Below are positions 32,094 through 41,668 of a stretch of 64,000 nt of DNA, piece after piece. Under the pieces are notes generated by a model that was not told the origin of the DNA, did not search any database, and was given only the letters and a program-made list of their open reading frames with translations. The position numbers were made by a program, and so were the translations under genes. The stretch lies in assembly GCF_002157145.1 (NCBI RefSeq), contig NZ_CP021361.1:2969001-3033000 (forward strand), read 5' to 3'. Position 1 is the stretch's first letter. Each line of letters opens with the position of its first letter. Origin of the DNA: Acidovorax carolinensis (GTDB lineage Bacteria > Pseudomonadota > Gammaproteobacteria > Burkholderiales > Burkholderiaceae_C).

Positions 32094-32984
32094 ATGAAAA
32101 CCCTTCAAACACCCCACCGGCAACACGGCGTAACGCTGATCGAGCTGATGGTCGGCTTGTCCATCGGTCTCCTGGTCGTCGCGGTAGCCATGGGCGCACT
32201 AATGGTTTCGCGCGGCATATCTGGCTCCGTCAGTGACGCCAGCGGCATACAGCAACAGGGTGCCTACATACTGCGGGTCATTGGCCAGCAACTGCGCCAA
32301 ACCGGCTCGCTGTACCTGAACCCCGACCCGGCTGGAGGCACCAGCACCGACGTGCTGAGCCCCGTGGCATTTGAAATCAAGGCGAACGCAGTAGGCAGCG
32401 GAAACAGCTTCGAGCAGGAAAACACCCTCGCGGGCGCCAGCGACACCGTGACCACCGGATTCAGGCGCTATGCGGACAACGTTTTCATGGTCGCAGGCAC
32501 AGAAGCCGCAGCCTCCACCCCTGCCACATTCGGCACGGACTATCTGGCCCGCAACTGTATCGGCGCCCCGGGCAATAGCAGCACCGATCAGCGGGTAGAA
32601 AGCAACTTCGCTTTTGACAGTGCCAAAAACGAACTGCGATGCGGCGGCAACGGTGCCGCGGCCCAAGCAATCGCGCAAAACGTCGCGCAATTCCAGGTTA
32701 TCTACATGGTGCAAACCACCGACGCCGCCGGGACCAAGGTGCAATACACCAAGGGCAGCGACATGCCGTCCGCTGCTACCGACCCCAAATGGCGCCGCGT
32801 GCAGGGCGTGCAGGTTTGCCTGGTGCTCTACGGCAGCGAGCCCATCGACATGCCCGCAGGCAGCAGCTACACCGACTGCGATGGCAACAGCGTGAACATG
32901 ACAACCCTCACCGGCGGCCGCAAGAACCGTATGCACCTGCTGTTTCGCAACACGTTCCAGTTGCGCAGCCAAGGGCTGATCTGA
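32094..32984 (+). CDS. pilW: type IV pilus assembly protein PilW
   Basis: 296-aa minor pilin. Prepilin motif QHG/VTLIELMVGLSIGLLVV at about residue 13, then a PilW-type globular domain with several Cys (NCIGAPGNSS; VCLVLYGSEP; YTDCDGNSVN). It ends RLRSQGL-like, as PilW proteins do (NTFQLRSQGLI). The stop overlaps the pilX start in TGATG. Confidence 0.88.
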   Translation: MKTLQTPHRQHGVTLIELMVGLSIGLLVVAVAMGALMVSRGISGSVSDASGIQQQGAYILRVIGQQLRQTGSLYLNPDPAGGTSTDVLSPVAFEIKANAVGSGNSFEQENTLAGASDTVTTGFRRYADNVFMVAGTEAAASTPATFGTDYLARNCIGAPGNSSTDQRVESNFAFDSAKNELRCGGNGAAAQAIAQNVAQFQVIYMVQTTDAAGTKVQYTKGSDMPSAATDPKWRRVQGVQVCLVLYGSEPIDMPAGSSYTDCDGNSVNMTTLTGGRKNRMHLLFRNTFQLRSQGLI

Positions 32985-33844
32985 TGCGCACGCCCCGAGA
33001 ACACTGCAAATCTGCCACCATGCCACACAGTCCGCGCCCCGACGCCCTCCGCCCCAACGCCAATTGCGGCCACGGGCAACCCCTGCCAGCAGTTCCCGCG
33101 CGCCAACGTGGCGTGGCATTGTTTGTCGTCATCGTCTTCGTCATGCTCTCGATGCTGCTGGCACTGTGGGCGTCCCGCACCTCGCTGTTCAACGAAATGG
33201 TGGTGGGCAATGACGCAGACTACCAACGCGCCTTCGAGGCGGCCCAGGCATTGCTGCAAGACGCCGAACTCGACATCCGCGGTGAAATGGCCGATGGCAG
33301 CTTATGCAGCGGCCCCCCTTGCCGTGCCTACTCGAGCGCGCTGCAGTTTCCAGGCGACACCAACGAAATCAACCCACTGATTACCGTGCTGGAATCCAAG
33401 GCCACGCGCTGCCAAGATGGCCTGTGCGCACGGCGCGTGGGGCGACAGGACTTCTGGAACTACGAAAAAGCAGACACGCCCGTCAAGCCTGCCGCCAACA
33501 CGGCCCTGGGCGAAGTGCCGCTTTTCGGCACATCCGGTCTCGAAACCGTGGGCGCCCGCTACGGCCAGTACACCGGTGCGGCCAATACCACCACCGCCGG
33601 CCCGCTCAACCCAATCCTGACTGACACCGCGGCTGGGCGGGGCGGTTGGTACTGGATCGAAATCATGCGCTACAGCGACACAGCCAAAAGCGCCAATGTG
33701 ATTGTGGACTCCACCACCAGCCAATTGCCGCTGAACCTCGATGTTTACGTTGTCTTCCGCATCACGGCCCTGGCCATCGGGCGCAAGGCTGGCACCACCG
33801 TCGTGCTGCAGGAAACCTATGCCCGGCAACGCACAAAGGATTGA
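32984..33844 (+). CDS. pilX: type IV pilus assembly protein PilX
   Basis: 286-aa minor pilin. After a long leader the PilX N-terminal motif RQRG/VALFVVIVFVMLSML appears at about residue 43, then SLFNEMVVGNDADYQRAFEA, which is typical of PilX. The globular domain carries CSGPPCRAY and CQDGLCARR. ATG at 32984 overlaps the pilW stop; an ATG at 33020 is a possible shorter start. It acts with PilY1 at the pilus tip. Confidence 0.86.
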   Translation: MRTPREHCKSATMPHSPRPDALRPNANCGHGQPLPAVPARQRGVALFVVIVFVMLSMLLALWASRTSLFNEMVVGNDADYQRAFEAAQALLQDAELDIRGEMADGSLCSGPPCRAYSSALQFPGDTNEINPLITVLESKATRCQDGLCARRVGRQDFWNYEKADTPVKPAANTALGEVPLFGTSGLETVGARYGQYTGAANTTTAGPLNPILTDTAAGRGGWYWIEIMRYSDTAKSANVIVDSTTSQLPLNLDVYVVFRITALAIGRKAGTTVVLQETYARQRTKD

Positions 33845-33871
33845 AATCCTGCGCTGATTTACTATGAATTT

Positions 33872-33916
33872 TATAGCTTTTAACGCATATCCAACAAGCG
33901 TTTCAGGTCATTTTTA
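33872..33916 (+). repeat. dispersed repeat copy between pilX and pilY1
   Basis: TATAGCTTTTAACGCATATC, then CAACAAGCGTTTCAGGTCAT and TTTTA. It shows the lead, a diverged first arm (AACGC), the CCAACAAGCG second arm and the T-run of the family. It may cause partial termination inside the pilus operon. Confidence 0.65.
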
Positions 33917-33951
33917 CTTCTTTTTCTGAATTCCCCCTGAAGGAGCACGCC

Positions 33952-36900
33952 ATGCCCCGCACCAACCGCATCCCCTTCCAGAAGAACCTGCTGGCTATTG
34001 CCATGGGCGCCGCACTGTCCCCCGCCTGGGCGCTGGAGCTGGTACAGGAGCCACCACTGCCCACATCCAAATCGGCTTTTGTGGCGCCCAATGTGATTAT
34101 CTCGGTCGACGATTCAGGGAGTATGAATTTCGGCGTTAAAACCGACACCACTGGTTCAACCGCTACCGGCCCAGGCTATACAGAACCTGATAGCACCGGA
34201 AAATGGATGAATGACGCCCGGCGCATCAAGGTTCTGCAATATGCATTGAAAAAAGTTTTCAATGACAAAGGCCTTATACCAGAGAATAAATTGCGGATTG
34301 CCTGGCAATCCATGAACAACGGCACCCAAAAAAATGTCAACGCGGCCGGTATGGTCACCAACTCCATGCGCCCCATTGACGCGGTCGTAGGCACCAGCAA
34401 GGTACACCGCGACAATTTTCTGGCTTTCGTCGATGGTTTGGCGCCAGGCAGTGGCACCCCATTGCACCGGCTTCCCAGCCAAGCAGATGCCTACATGCGC
34501 CGCACCCTCAACAGCAGCAGCCCATGGTCCACGGACCCCGGTGGAACCGGCAGCAAGGCCACCGAATACCTGGGGTGCCGCCGCAATTACCACATCCTGA
34601 TGACCGATGGCCGCTGGAACGGTGCGGTGTCCGGGGGCACCCAGGATGGTACGAACTGGCCCTCTCTGGGCGACCGGCTGGCGTACAGCACCACATCCGA
34701 CCAGACCAAAATCTATTACGACAACTATTCCGATACGATTTCTGATTGGGCATTCAAAAGCTGGATGGACCCATTGCAGACTGCATCGAGTCTGAAAGAT
34801 TCAGACAAAATTAAACCCTCGAAAATTTATGATGAAGCCCCAGCCACGGAATTTTTTACCAAAACCATAAACAAATTCAAAATTGTGACAGTCTCCGGGA
34901 GTAACAGCGCCAAGAGAAAAACCGCATGCGAGGCTATTTCCGGAGAATATCTCAGCGGCACAAGTGATAATTGTAAAGTGCCAGATGGCACCGAAACCAA
35001 ATCAGTAGATTTACAGAAATATTGGAATCCAAAATATAATCCCGCAACGTGGCCGCATATGGTTACGTACACGATTGGATTCAGCGATGACGCCACAACC
35101 TGGCCGGGCGCCAGCGACATCATTGGGCCATCGAACAAAGTCCCTTTTGGCTACGACAATAGCTTTGTCGATCTTGTAACCGGCCTCCAAACCTGGCCGG
35201 CGATGGATACCGAAGACAAGCGTGCACTCGACTTATGGCATTCCGCTATCAACGGGCGTGGTCGTTTTTATTCGGTATCGGAGGCCGAAGACCTCGCCAA
35301 AGCCTTTACCGAAATCATCGGCAAAATCAACGAAGAAAGCGCCCCCCTGCCCGACGAAATTGCCGGTGGTGGCAGCACCAGCGGCTACAACGTTTCGCAA
35401 AGCAATGCGGGCATATTTGCCTCAATCTACAGCCCCAAAAGAGGCTGGAGTGGTTCGATCACCGCCACAAGAGCCCTTGAACCGGAAGAATATGCGTGCC
35501 CAACAAAAGCTGACCCCAGCCTTAAGTGCGTCCGCTTTCCTGACACCATTGCCGGCTGGCAAGGCAAGTCCACAGCAGACCGGCTGGACGAGCTGACCTC
35601 GGTGGACAACCGGCTGGTGCTGAGCTGGAGTGACGACACCAGCAAAGGCATTCCGTTCAAATGGGACAGCACATCCGGCATTGGCTACAGCACTGCCCAG
35701 AAGCTGGCGTTGCTTAATGTGACTTCGGGCGACACGAGCCTGGACCCGCTGAAGACCCAGGGAATCAACATCGTCAACTACATCCGTGGCGACCGCACGT
35801 TGGAAGGCACCACCACAGCCAAACCGCTGCGCGTGCGCTACAGCCGGCAGGGCGACGTGGTCAACTCTGAAATCTGGTACACCGGCCGCCCGTCTGGCAA
35901 CCATGCGATGGGTTATTCGACCTTCGTGACGGCCCAGAAAAACCGCACACCCATTTTGTATGTAGGCGGCAACGACGGCATGCTGCACGGGTTCTCAGCG
36001 ACCGACGGCAAGGAGTTGTTGGCCTATGTGCCGCGTGGCGTGGTCAGCGGGCTGAAGGCCCTGACCGACAAGGACTACCAGCACCGCTACTACGTTGATG
36101 GATCGCCCATGACCGGCGACATCAAGGACGGCACCAACTGGAAGACCCTGCTGGTGGGCACATTGGGTGCTGGCGGCAAAGGCTACTTTGTGCTGAACGT
36201 GACCGACCCCGCTGGCTTTGGCACCGCCGCTGCCGCCGATCTGGTGGTGCTTGACCGCACCCGCGCCAAAGACGAGGCTGCCCCCAATTGCAGCGCGCTT
36301 TCGGGCGCGGCACAAATCGCGTGCAACACTGCCGTGGATGAAAACAAAGACATCGGCAACATCGTTGCCCAGCCGGGGCGCAACCCCGCCAACCTACAAG
36401 AGGCCACGCAGATCACGCGCATGAACAACGGCCGCTGGGCGGTGGTGATGGGCAATGGCTACAACAGCACCAACCAACGCCCGGTGCTGCTGGTGCAATA
36501 CCTCGATGGCACTGACAAAAAGCTCATGCGCATCCAGGCCACCACCGATGCCATGGGCAGCGGCAACGCCAAGGACAACGGACTGGCATCGCCCGCGCTG
36601 GTGGACCTGGATGGTGATGGCAAGACTGACGTGGTCTATGCAGGCGACAACCTGGGCAACGTCTGGAAGTTCGACCTGACCAGCACCGATGAGACCCAAT
36701 GGGCGGTGGCCTTCGGCAACAACAAGCCACTATTTACCACGCTCGGCCCTGTTGCTCTGGGCGGCACGCGCGACAAGGTGCAACCGATCACGGCCCCGCC
36801 CATCGTGCGCCCCAACGACCGCACGATGACCGTGGGCACGGGAGCCAGTGCAAAAACCATTCCCTTGGGTGGCATGATGGTTGCCTTTGGCACGGGCCGC

Positions 36901-37623
36901 AACCTCACTGCCAACGACCGCCGCACCGACATCACACAAAACGTGCAAACGCTGTATTCGGTGCTGGACAACACGCGCTATCGCATGAGGTCCGACAAGA
37001 CTGCACTCGAAGTTCACCCAGGCACAGGCGATTGCACCAGCGCGCCCGCCACCTGCGTGCCCACGCCCGCGCCCGTGGGCACCCTGGCCAGCGACGGCAA
37101 GCCTTTGGCCAAGCAAAGCATCACCACCGTATCTGGTGACTTCGCCACCGTGACAGCGACCCAAGAGTTGAAGAAAGAAACCTGGAAGGACTACAAGGGG
37201 TGGTATCTGGACTTGCCGTTTACGGGCGAGCGCCTGCTAAAACCCATGCAATTCTTTGATGGCAGCAATATTCTCGCGGTCTATACCGAATCGCCCTCGG
37301 GCACCAAGAACAGCGAGAGCGACAACATCAACGAAAGCTGCGTGCCAGTGAAGGTGGACACCAGTGCCGGCAGCCAGTTCCGCACGCTGGTCAACATCAT
37401 GGATGGCAAGCTCCCCACGGTCCAGCTGGTGGACTACGACAACAATGGCATCTACAACATCGACGACAAGAAAGTAGCCCGTGCGCCGGTGAAGACCGGT
37501 ACCCCGGTACTGATCACGAAACGCGATCGCATCGTGGATCTGACCGGAGGTGGCGGTGCCCGGGACACCCTGAACCGCATGCCCGAGCAATCCATGCGCC
37601 CCAGCTGGCGTCAACTGCGCTAG
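33952..37623 (+). CDS. pilY1: type IV pilus tip adhesin/assembly factor PilY1
   Basis: 1223-aa secreted protein. The signal peptide ends about [11 protein letters not shown] before LELVQEPP. A von Willebrand A-like metal site [12 protein letters not shown] follows at about residue 50. The C-terminal half is the PilC/PilY beta-propeller ([40 protein letters not shown]), with an EF-hand-like calcium loop [15 protein letters not shown] near residue 885 known to control retraction in Pseudomonas. It ends [10 protein letters not shown], as family members do. AAGGAG precedes ATG. A segment at about 34690-35110 is much richer in A/T than the rest. Confidence 0.93.
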   Translation: MPRTNRIPFQKNLLAIAMGAALSPAWALELVQEPPLPTSKSAFVAPNVIISVDDSGSMNFGVKTDTTGSTATGPGYTEPDSTGKWMNDARRIKVLQYALKKVFNDKGLIPENKLRIAWQSMNNGTQKNVNAAGMVTNSMRPIDAVVGTSKVHRDNFLAFVDGLAPGSGTPLHRLPSQADAYMRRTLNSSSPWSTDPGGTGSKATEYLGCRRNYHILMTDGRWNGAVSGGTQDGTNWPSLGDRLAYSTTSDQTKIYYDNYSDTISDWAFKSWMDPLQTASSLKDSDKIKPSKIYDEAPATEFFTKTINKFKIVTVSGSNSAKRKTACEAISGEYLSGTSDNCKVPDGTETKSVDLQKYWNPKYNPATWPHMVTYTIGFSDDATTWPGASDIIGPSNKVPFGYDNSFVDLVTGLQTWPAMDTEDKRALDLWHSAINGRGRFYSVSEAEDLAKAFTEIIGKINEESAPLPDEIAGGGSTSGYNVSQSNAGIFASIYSPKRGWSGSITATRALEPEEYACPTKADPSLKCVRFPDTIAGWQGKSTADRLDELTSVDNRLVLSWSDDTSKGIPFKWDSTSGIGYSTAQKLALLNVTSGDTSLDPLKTQGINIVNYIRGDRTLEGTTTAKPLRVRYSRQGDVVNSEIWYTGRPSGNHAMGYSTFVTAQKNRTPILYVGGNDGMLHGFSATDGKELLAYVPRGVVSGLKALTDKDYQHRYYVDGSPMTGDIKDGTNWKTLLVGTLGAGGKGYFVLNVTDPAGFGTAAAADLVVLDRTRAKDEAAPNCSALSGAAQIACNTAVDENKDIGNIVAQPGRNPANLQEATQITRMNNGRWAVVMGNGYNSTNQRPVLLVQYLDGTDKKLMRIQATTDAMGSGNAKDNGLASPALVDLDGDGKTDVVYAGDNLGNVWKFDLTSTDETQWAVAFGNNKPLFTTLGPVALGGTRDKVQPITAPPIVRPNDRTMTVGTGASAKTIPLGGMMVAFGTGRNLTANDRRTDITQNVQTLYSVLDNTRYRMRSDKTALEVHPGTGDCTSAPATCVPTPAPVGTLASDGKPLAKQSITTVSGDFATVTATQELKKETWKDYKGWYLDLPFTGERLLKPMQFFDGSNILAVYTESPSGTKNSESDNINESCVPVKVDTSAGSQFRTLVNIMDGKLPTVQLVDYDNNGIYNIDDKKVARAPVKTGTPVLITKRDRIVDLTGGGGARDTLNRMPEQSMRPSWRQLR

Positions 37624-37651
37624 TTTCACACTGGCAGGAGCACATCCTTAT

Positions 37652-38074
37652 ATGAAACGACAACACCAGGGCTTCACGCTCATCGAGGTCATGATCGTGG
37701 TGGCCATCGTCGGGATTCTCTCGGCGATTGCCTACCCCAGCTACACCGAGTACATACAGCGCGGGCACCGGGCCGATGCCCGTGCTGGGCTGTTGCAGGC
37801 GCAGCAATGGCTGGAGCGGGCTTCCACGGCCACGGGCGTCTATCCGATCGCCCTGCCCGCTACGCTAACGTGGGCGACCGACCCCACCAAGCGCTACACG
37901 ATTGGTTTCGCAGACGGCAATACCAACGCTGCATACACCCTGGTAGCCACACGCAAATCTGGGGGGCCACAAGCCAACGACAAGTGTGGAAATTTCACAC
38001 TCACCCACACTGGAGTGCGCGGAGCCTTGAATTACGCCAGCAGTACATCGGCTACCGAATGCTGGAATAAATAG
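37652..38074 (+). CDS. pilE: type IV pilin/minor pilin PilE
   Basis: 140-aa prepilin with short leader MKRQHQG and cleavage before [21 protein letters not shown] conserved Glu sits at mature position 5. The domain [20 protein letters not shown] and the C-terminal Cys pair (CGNF and ECWNK) match the PilE class of minor pilins encoded after pilY1. GGCAGGAG lies upstream. It is the last gene of the cluster. Confidence 0.9.
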   Translation: MKRQHQGFTLIEVMIVVAIVGILSAIAYPSYTEYIQRGHRADARAGLLQAQQWLERASTATGVYPIALPATLTWATDPTKRYTIGFADGNTNAAYTLVATRKSGGPQANDKCGNFTLTHTGVRGALNYASSTSATECWNK

Positions 38075-38099
38075 CCCCTGCGCTACCATCCCCGGCGCA

Positions 38100-39206
38100 A
38101 TGACTAAAACCGCACCCTTCATGAACCAAGCGCTTGGGCTCGCCGCTCAGGCGCTTTTTCTTTCCAACCCCAACCCGCGCGTGGGCTGCGTGATTGCAGC
38201 GGCTGACGGGCGCATCCTGGGCCAGGGCTTTACCCAGCAAGCCGGCGGCCCGCACGCCGAAGTGGTGGCGCTGCGCGATGCGGCGGCTGCGGGGCACGAT
38301 GTGCGCGGCGCCACGGCCTATGTCACGCTGGAGCCCTGTGCGCACCAGGGGCGAACAGGGCCTTGCTGCGATGCGCTGGTGGCGGCGGGTATTGGCAAGG
38401 TGGTGGCGTCCATTGCCGACCCCAACCCGCTGGTGGGTGGCCAGGGCTTTGCCCGGCTGCGCGCGGCGGGAGTCGAAGTAGAAGTTGGCCCAGGCGCTGC
38501 GCAGGCGCGTGAACTCAACATCGGGTTTTTCAGCCGCATGGTGCGCGGCACGCCCTGGGTGCGCCTCAAGACGGCGGCATCGCTGGACGGAACCACGGCG
38601 CTAGCTAACGGAGCTAGCCAGTGGATTACCTCGCCCGCCGCGCGCGCCGATGGCCACGCCTGGCGCGCGCGCGCCTGCGCGGTGCTGACCGGCATTGGCA
38701 CGGTGCTGGACGACAACCCGCGCCTGGATGTGCGCGAAGTGCCCACCCCGCGCCAGCCGCATGTGGTGGTGGTGGACAGCCAGCTGCAAACCCCGCTGGA
38801 TGCTCGTCTTTTTATAGCTGGTCGCGCTTGTTACATCTACTCTGCAGCCCAAAATGATGCCAAACAGGCAGCGCTGGAGGCGCGTGGCGCTACCGTGATT
38901 TATTTGCCCAACCCGCAGGGCAAGGTGGACTTGCCTGCCATGCTGCGCGACCTGGCCCGGCGCGGTGTGAACGAATTGCATGTGGAAGCCGGCAACAAGC
39001 TCAATGGCTCGTTCGTGCGCGAGGGGCTGGTCGACGAGATGCTGGTGTATCTGGCGCCGACGCTATTGGGGCCGGGACTTGGCATGGCAAATATTGGCCC
39101 CCTTGAAACGCTTACCCAAGGGCTGGCGCTGAACTTCACGGCGGTGGACCGGGTCGGGCCAGACATCCGCCTCGTGGCGCGGGTGCGCGGGCGCGACGTT
39201 TTTTAA
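38100..39206 (+). CDS. ribD: bifunctional riboflavin biosynthesis deaminase/reductase RibD
   Basis: 368-aa enzyme that deaminates and then reduces the pyrimidine intermediate of riboflavin synthesis. The N-terminal deaminase has the zinc site HAEVVAL and PCAHQGRTGPCCDAL. The C-terminal reductase starts at about residue 148 (WVRLKTAASLDGTTALANG) with the GVNELHVEAGNKLNGSF motif. It lies 25 bp after pilE on the same strand. A stretch at 38811-38858 resembles the dispersed repeat of this genome. Confidence 0.95.
   Translation: MTKTAPFMNQALGLAAQALFLSNPNPRVGCVIAAADGRILGQGFTQQAGGPHAEVVALRDAAAAGHDVRGATAYVTLEPCAHQGRTGPCCDALVAAGIGKVVASIADPNPLVGGQGFARLRAAGVEVEVGPGAAQARELNIGFFSRMVRGTPWVRLKTAASLDGTTALANGASQWITSPAARADGHAWRARACAVLTGIGTVLDDNPRLDVREVPTPRQPHVVVVDSQLQTPLDARLFIAGRACYIYSAAQNDAKQAALEARGATVIYLPNPQGKVDLPAMLRDLARRGVNELHVEAGNKLNGSFVREGLVDEMLVYLAPTLLGPGLGMANIGPLETLTQGLALNFTAVDRVGPDIRLVARVRGRDVF
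38811..38858 (+). repeat. possible dispersed-repeat remnant inside ribD
   Basis: TTTATAGCTGGTCGCGCTTG and, 20 bases on, GCAGCCCAAAATGAT resemble the lead and tail of the intergenic repeat. The middle arm is not conserved and the encoded residues (LFIAGRACYIYSAAQNDA) look plausible for RibD, so this may be chance. Confidence 0.3.
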
Positions 39207-39245
39207 TGCATGGCGGCAGCACAGGGCCTGTGCCGCACACCCGGC

Positions 39246-40310
39246 TCACCGGCAAACCAGCTGGCTACCCTGCCCTTGCACCCGCGCCTGCATGCCGCCG
39301 ATGGCGGCAGCCGCCGCAAAGCCGGCCTGTTGAAAGGCGTCCAGCACGCTCACCAGCGCATCGGGGCTGCAACTGACCAGCAGGCCACCGCTGGTCTGGG
39401 GGTCGGTCAGCAGGTGGCGCTGCCATTCGGGCGCACCGGGGGCCCAGGCCACGTCGGCGCCGTAGGCGGCCCAGTTGCGGGCCGAAGCACCCGTGACCAC
39501 GCCCTCGGCCGCAAACTTTGCTGCAACTTCAATGACTGGCACCTGGGCCAAATTCACCTGGGCCGAGAGCCCCGAGCCCCGGCACACCTCCAGCAGGTGG
39601 CCGGCCAGGCCAAAACCGGTGACGTCGGTCATGGCATGCACGCCTTCCAGCGCGCCCAGGGCAATGCCCACGCGATTGAGTTGTGTTGTGTAACGCAGCA
39701 TGTCGGCATAGCCGGCGGCGTCCAGAATGCCTTTTTTGAGTGCTGCCGAAAGAATGCCCACCCCCAGCGGCTTGCCCAGCACCAGCACATCGCCGGCCTG
39801 CGCGTCGGCATTGCGGCGCACGCGCTGCGGGTGCACCAGGCCCAGGCCGACCAGGCCGTAGATGGGCTCCAGCACGTCGATCGAATGCCCGCCCGCGATG
39901 GGGATGCCAGCGTCGCGGCACACGGCAGCGCCGCCTTCGAGCACGCGGCCAATCACTTCTGGCGACAGTTGGGCAATGGGCATGCCCACCAGCGCCAGCG
40001 CCATGATGGGTGTGCCGCCCATGGCGTAGATGTCGGACAGCGCATTGGTGGCGGCAATGCGGCCAAAATCGTAGGGATCGTCCACGATGGGGGTGAAGAA
40101 ATCGGTGGTGGCCACCAGCGCCTGGCTGTCGTTGAGGCGGTAAACCGCCGCGTCGTCGCTGGTTTCGGTGCCCACCAGCAGCTCGGGCGGCACGATGCCC
40201 TGCGGTGCGCGTGCCAAAATCTCTTGCAGCAGGCCCGGCGCTATCTTGCAACCGCAACCGCCGCCGTGCGAGAACTGGGTAAGACGAATGGGTTTTGAAT
40301 CAACAGTCAT
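39246..40310 (-). CDS. selD: selenide, water dikinase (selenophosphate synthetase)
   Basis: 354-aa enzyme making selenophosphate from selenide and ATP. The catalytic pair is in FSHGGGCGCKIAP (Cys19, Lys22 by my count), so the active site uses Cys, not selenocysteine. DDAAVYRL, TTDFFTPIVDDPYDFGRIAA and MTDVTGFGLAGHLLE are further family motifs. ATG at 40310 begins MTVDSKPIRL; the frame stays open far upstream but runs antisense to mnmH. It is divergent from mnmH with 57 bp between starts, and both serve selenium use. Confidence 0.95.
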   Translation of the reverse strand: MTVDSKPIRLTQFSHGGGCGCKIAPGLLQEILARAPQGIVPPELLVGTETSDDAAVYRLNDSQALVATTDFFTPIVDDPYDFGRIAATNALSDIYAMGGTPIMALALVGMPIAQLSPEVIGRVLEGGAAVCRDAGIPIAGGHSIDVLEPIYGLVGLGLVHPQRVRRNADAQAGDVLVLGKPLGVGILSAALKKGILDAAGYADMLRYTTQLNRVGIALGALEGVHAMTDVTGFGLAGHLLEVCRGSGLSAQVNLAQVPVIEVAAKFAAEGVVTGASARNWAAYGADVAWAPGAPEWQRHLLTDPQTSGGLLVSCSPDALVSVLDAFQQAGFAAAAAIGGMQARVQGQGSQLVCR

Positions 40311-40367
40311 GGTGCACGCGATTGTGCCAGCCGGCCACCGGGCAGCGCGGGGCAAGGGCCTGACCCC

Positions 40368-41465
40368 ATGAGCCACCGCGGCCCTGTGCGCGTGGCGGAT
40401 CGCCATGCGTTTCACACCCTGATCGATGCGCGCTCGCCCGCCGAATACGCACTGGACCACATTCCCGGCGCCATCAACTGCCCGGTGCTCGACGATGAAG
40501 AGCGCCGCATTGTTGGCACCATCTACAAGCAGCAAGGTGCCTTTGAGGCGCGGCGCGTGGGCGGCGCCATGGTGGCAGCCAACCTGGCGCGGCATTTGCG
40601 CACGCAGTTTGCCGACCAGCCCGCCAGCTGGAAACCCCTGGTGTACTGCTGGCGCGGCGGCATGCGCAGCGGCTCCATGGTGACCTGGCTGCGCCTGGTG
40701 GGCTGGGACGCCCAGCAACTGGCCGGCGGTTACAAGGCGTGGCGCCGCCACGTCATCGACCGGCTGGCCGAACTGGCACCACAACTGCCCCTGCGCGTGA
40801 TTTGCGGCCCCACCGGCAGCGCCAAAACGCGCGTGCTGCAGGCCCTGGCGGCGCGCGGCGCGCAGGTGCTCGACCTGGAGGCCTGCGCCCGCCACCGGGG
40901 ATCGGTGCTGGGTGCCTGGCCGGGGGTGGAGCAACCCTCGCAAACCGCCTTTGAAACCGCCCTGCTGCATGCGCTGGAGCCCCTGGATCTGCAACGCACC
41001 ATCTACGTTGAAGCCGAGAGCAGCAAGATCGGCCGCCTGGCGGTGTCCCAGCCCCTGGTGCAACGGCTGCGCGCCAGCCCCTGCATCGAGATCGCGGCCA
41101 GCGTGCCGGCGCGGCTGGATTTTTTGCTGCGCGACTATGCCAACCTGGGCGACGACCCGGCCCTGCTGGCCCGGCAACTGGGCGTGCTCAAGGAACTGCA
41201 CGGCAAGCAGGTGATTGCGCGCTGGCAAGAATGGGCCCAGGCTGGTGCGCTGGCCCCACTGTTTGCCGAGCTGGTGGCCTTGCACTACGACCCGCTCTAT
41301 GCCCGCTCGCAAAGCACGCACCTGCACCAGTGGGCCACGCGTCGCACACTGGCCAGCGACGACCTTTCTGCGGCGGGCATCGATGCCCTGGCTGCCCAGG
41401 TGCTGGCGCTGGAGGATGCCCTGCGTCGGGCAGCGCCAAGGCCTGAAAAACATCAAAAAAGATAG
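40368..41465 (+). CDS. mnmH: tRNA 2-selenouridine synthase
   Basis: 365-aa enzyme replacing sulfur by selenium at U34 of tRNAs for Lys, Glu and Gln. The rhodanese domain carries the catalytic Cys in VYCWRGGMRSGSM (Cys94), then a P-loop GPTGSAKTRVLQAL near residue 146. LIDARSPAEYALDHIPGAIN is the typical N-terminal rhodanese stretch. It pairs with the divergent selD. The TAG stop (41463-41465) is supplied by a dispersed-repeat copy. Confidence 0.94.
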   Translation: MSHRGPVRVADRHAFHTLIDARSPAEYALDHIPGAINCPVLDDEERRIVGTIYKQQGAFEARRVGGAMVAANLARHLRTQFADQPASWKPLVYCWRGGMRSGSMVTWLRLVGWDAQQLAGGYKAWRRHVIDRLAELAPQLPLRVICGPTGSAKTRVLQALAARGAQVLDLEACARHRGSVLGAWPGVEQPSQTAFETALLHALEPLDLQRTIYVEAESSKIGRLAVSQPLVQRLRASPCIEIAASVPARLDFLLRDYANLGDDPALLARQLGVLKELHGKQVIARWQEWAQAGALAPLFAELVALHYDPLYARSQSTHLHQWATRRTLASDDLSAAGIDALAAQVLALEDALRRAAPRPEKHQKR

Positions 41466-41505
41466 CTACCTGCGCTTATTGGTAAAGCGCTAGAGACATT
41501 TTTAT
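41461..41505 (+). repeat. dispersed hairpin repeat copy, likely terminator of mnmH
   Basis: GATAGCTACCTGCGCTTATT then GGTAAAGCGCTAGAGACATT and TTTA. Arms GCGCTT and AAGCGC enclose a 6-8 nt loop, followed by ATTTTTAT. It begins inside the mnmH stop codon and is well placed to end the mnmH message before the amtB promoter. Confidence 0.75.
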
Positions 41506-41580
41506 CACTATTTTTTGGCCGCATTTGAAGGCAGCGCCCCATGATGGGGCAAGCTGGTCGTGCACCACGATTGCTTTTCG

Positions 41581-41597
41581 TGGCCCGAATTTTGCTT
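41581..41597 (+). promoter_or_regulatory. sigma-54 promoter of amtB
   Basis: TGGCCCGAATTTTGCTT contains GG and GC separated by exactly 10 bases, the -24/-12 spacing needed by sigma-54, with a good TTGC -12 element. It lies 72 bp before the amtB start. NtrC-like half sites (TGCACCA at 41561-41567, TGGTGCA at 41613-41619, TGCACCA at 41632-41638) flank it, suggesting nitrogen control. The half sites are only suggestive. Confidence 0.75.
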
Positions 41598-41668
41598 AAT
41601 TTTGGTGCAGATCTGGCGCCTGCGTCCGGATTGCACCAGAACAGATCAATTCAGAGCCAGGGGAAGTT

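Noticed and set aside
39246..40310. SelD as a selenocysteine protein
   Set aside because: The catalytic position is encoded by a Cys codon, with no in-frame TGA.
40311..41456. N-terminal extension of selD giving a 736-residue protein
   Set aside because: The extra part is antisense to mnmH and SelD proteins begin at MTVDSKPIRL.
41555..41640. Complete NtrC enhancer sites
   Set aside because: Only separated half sites are seen; no full TGCACC-N5-GGTGCA dyad with standard spacing.
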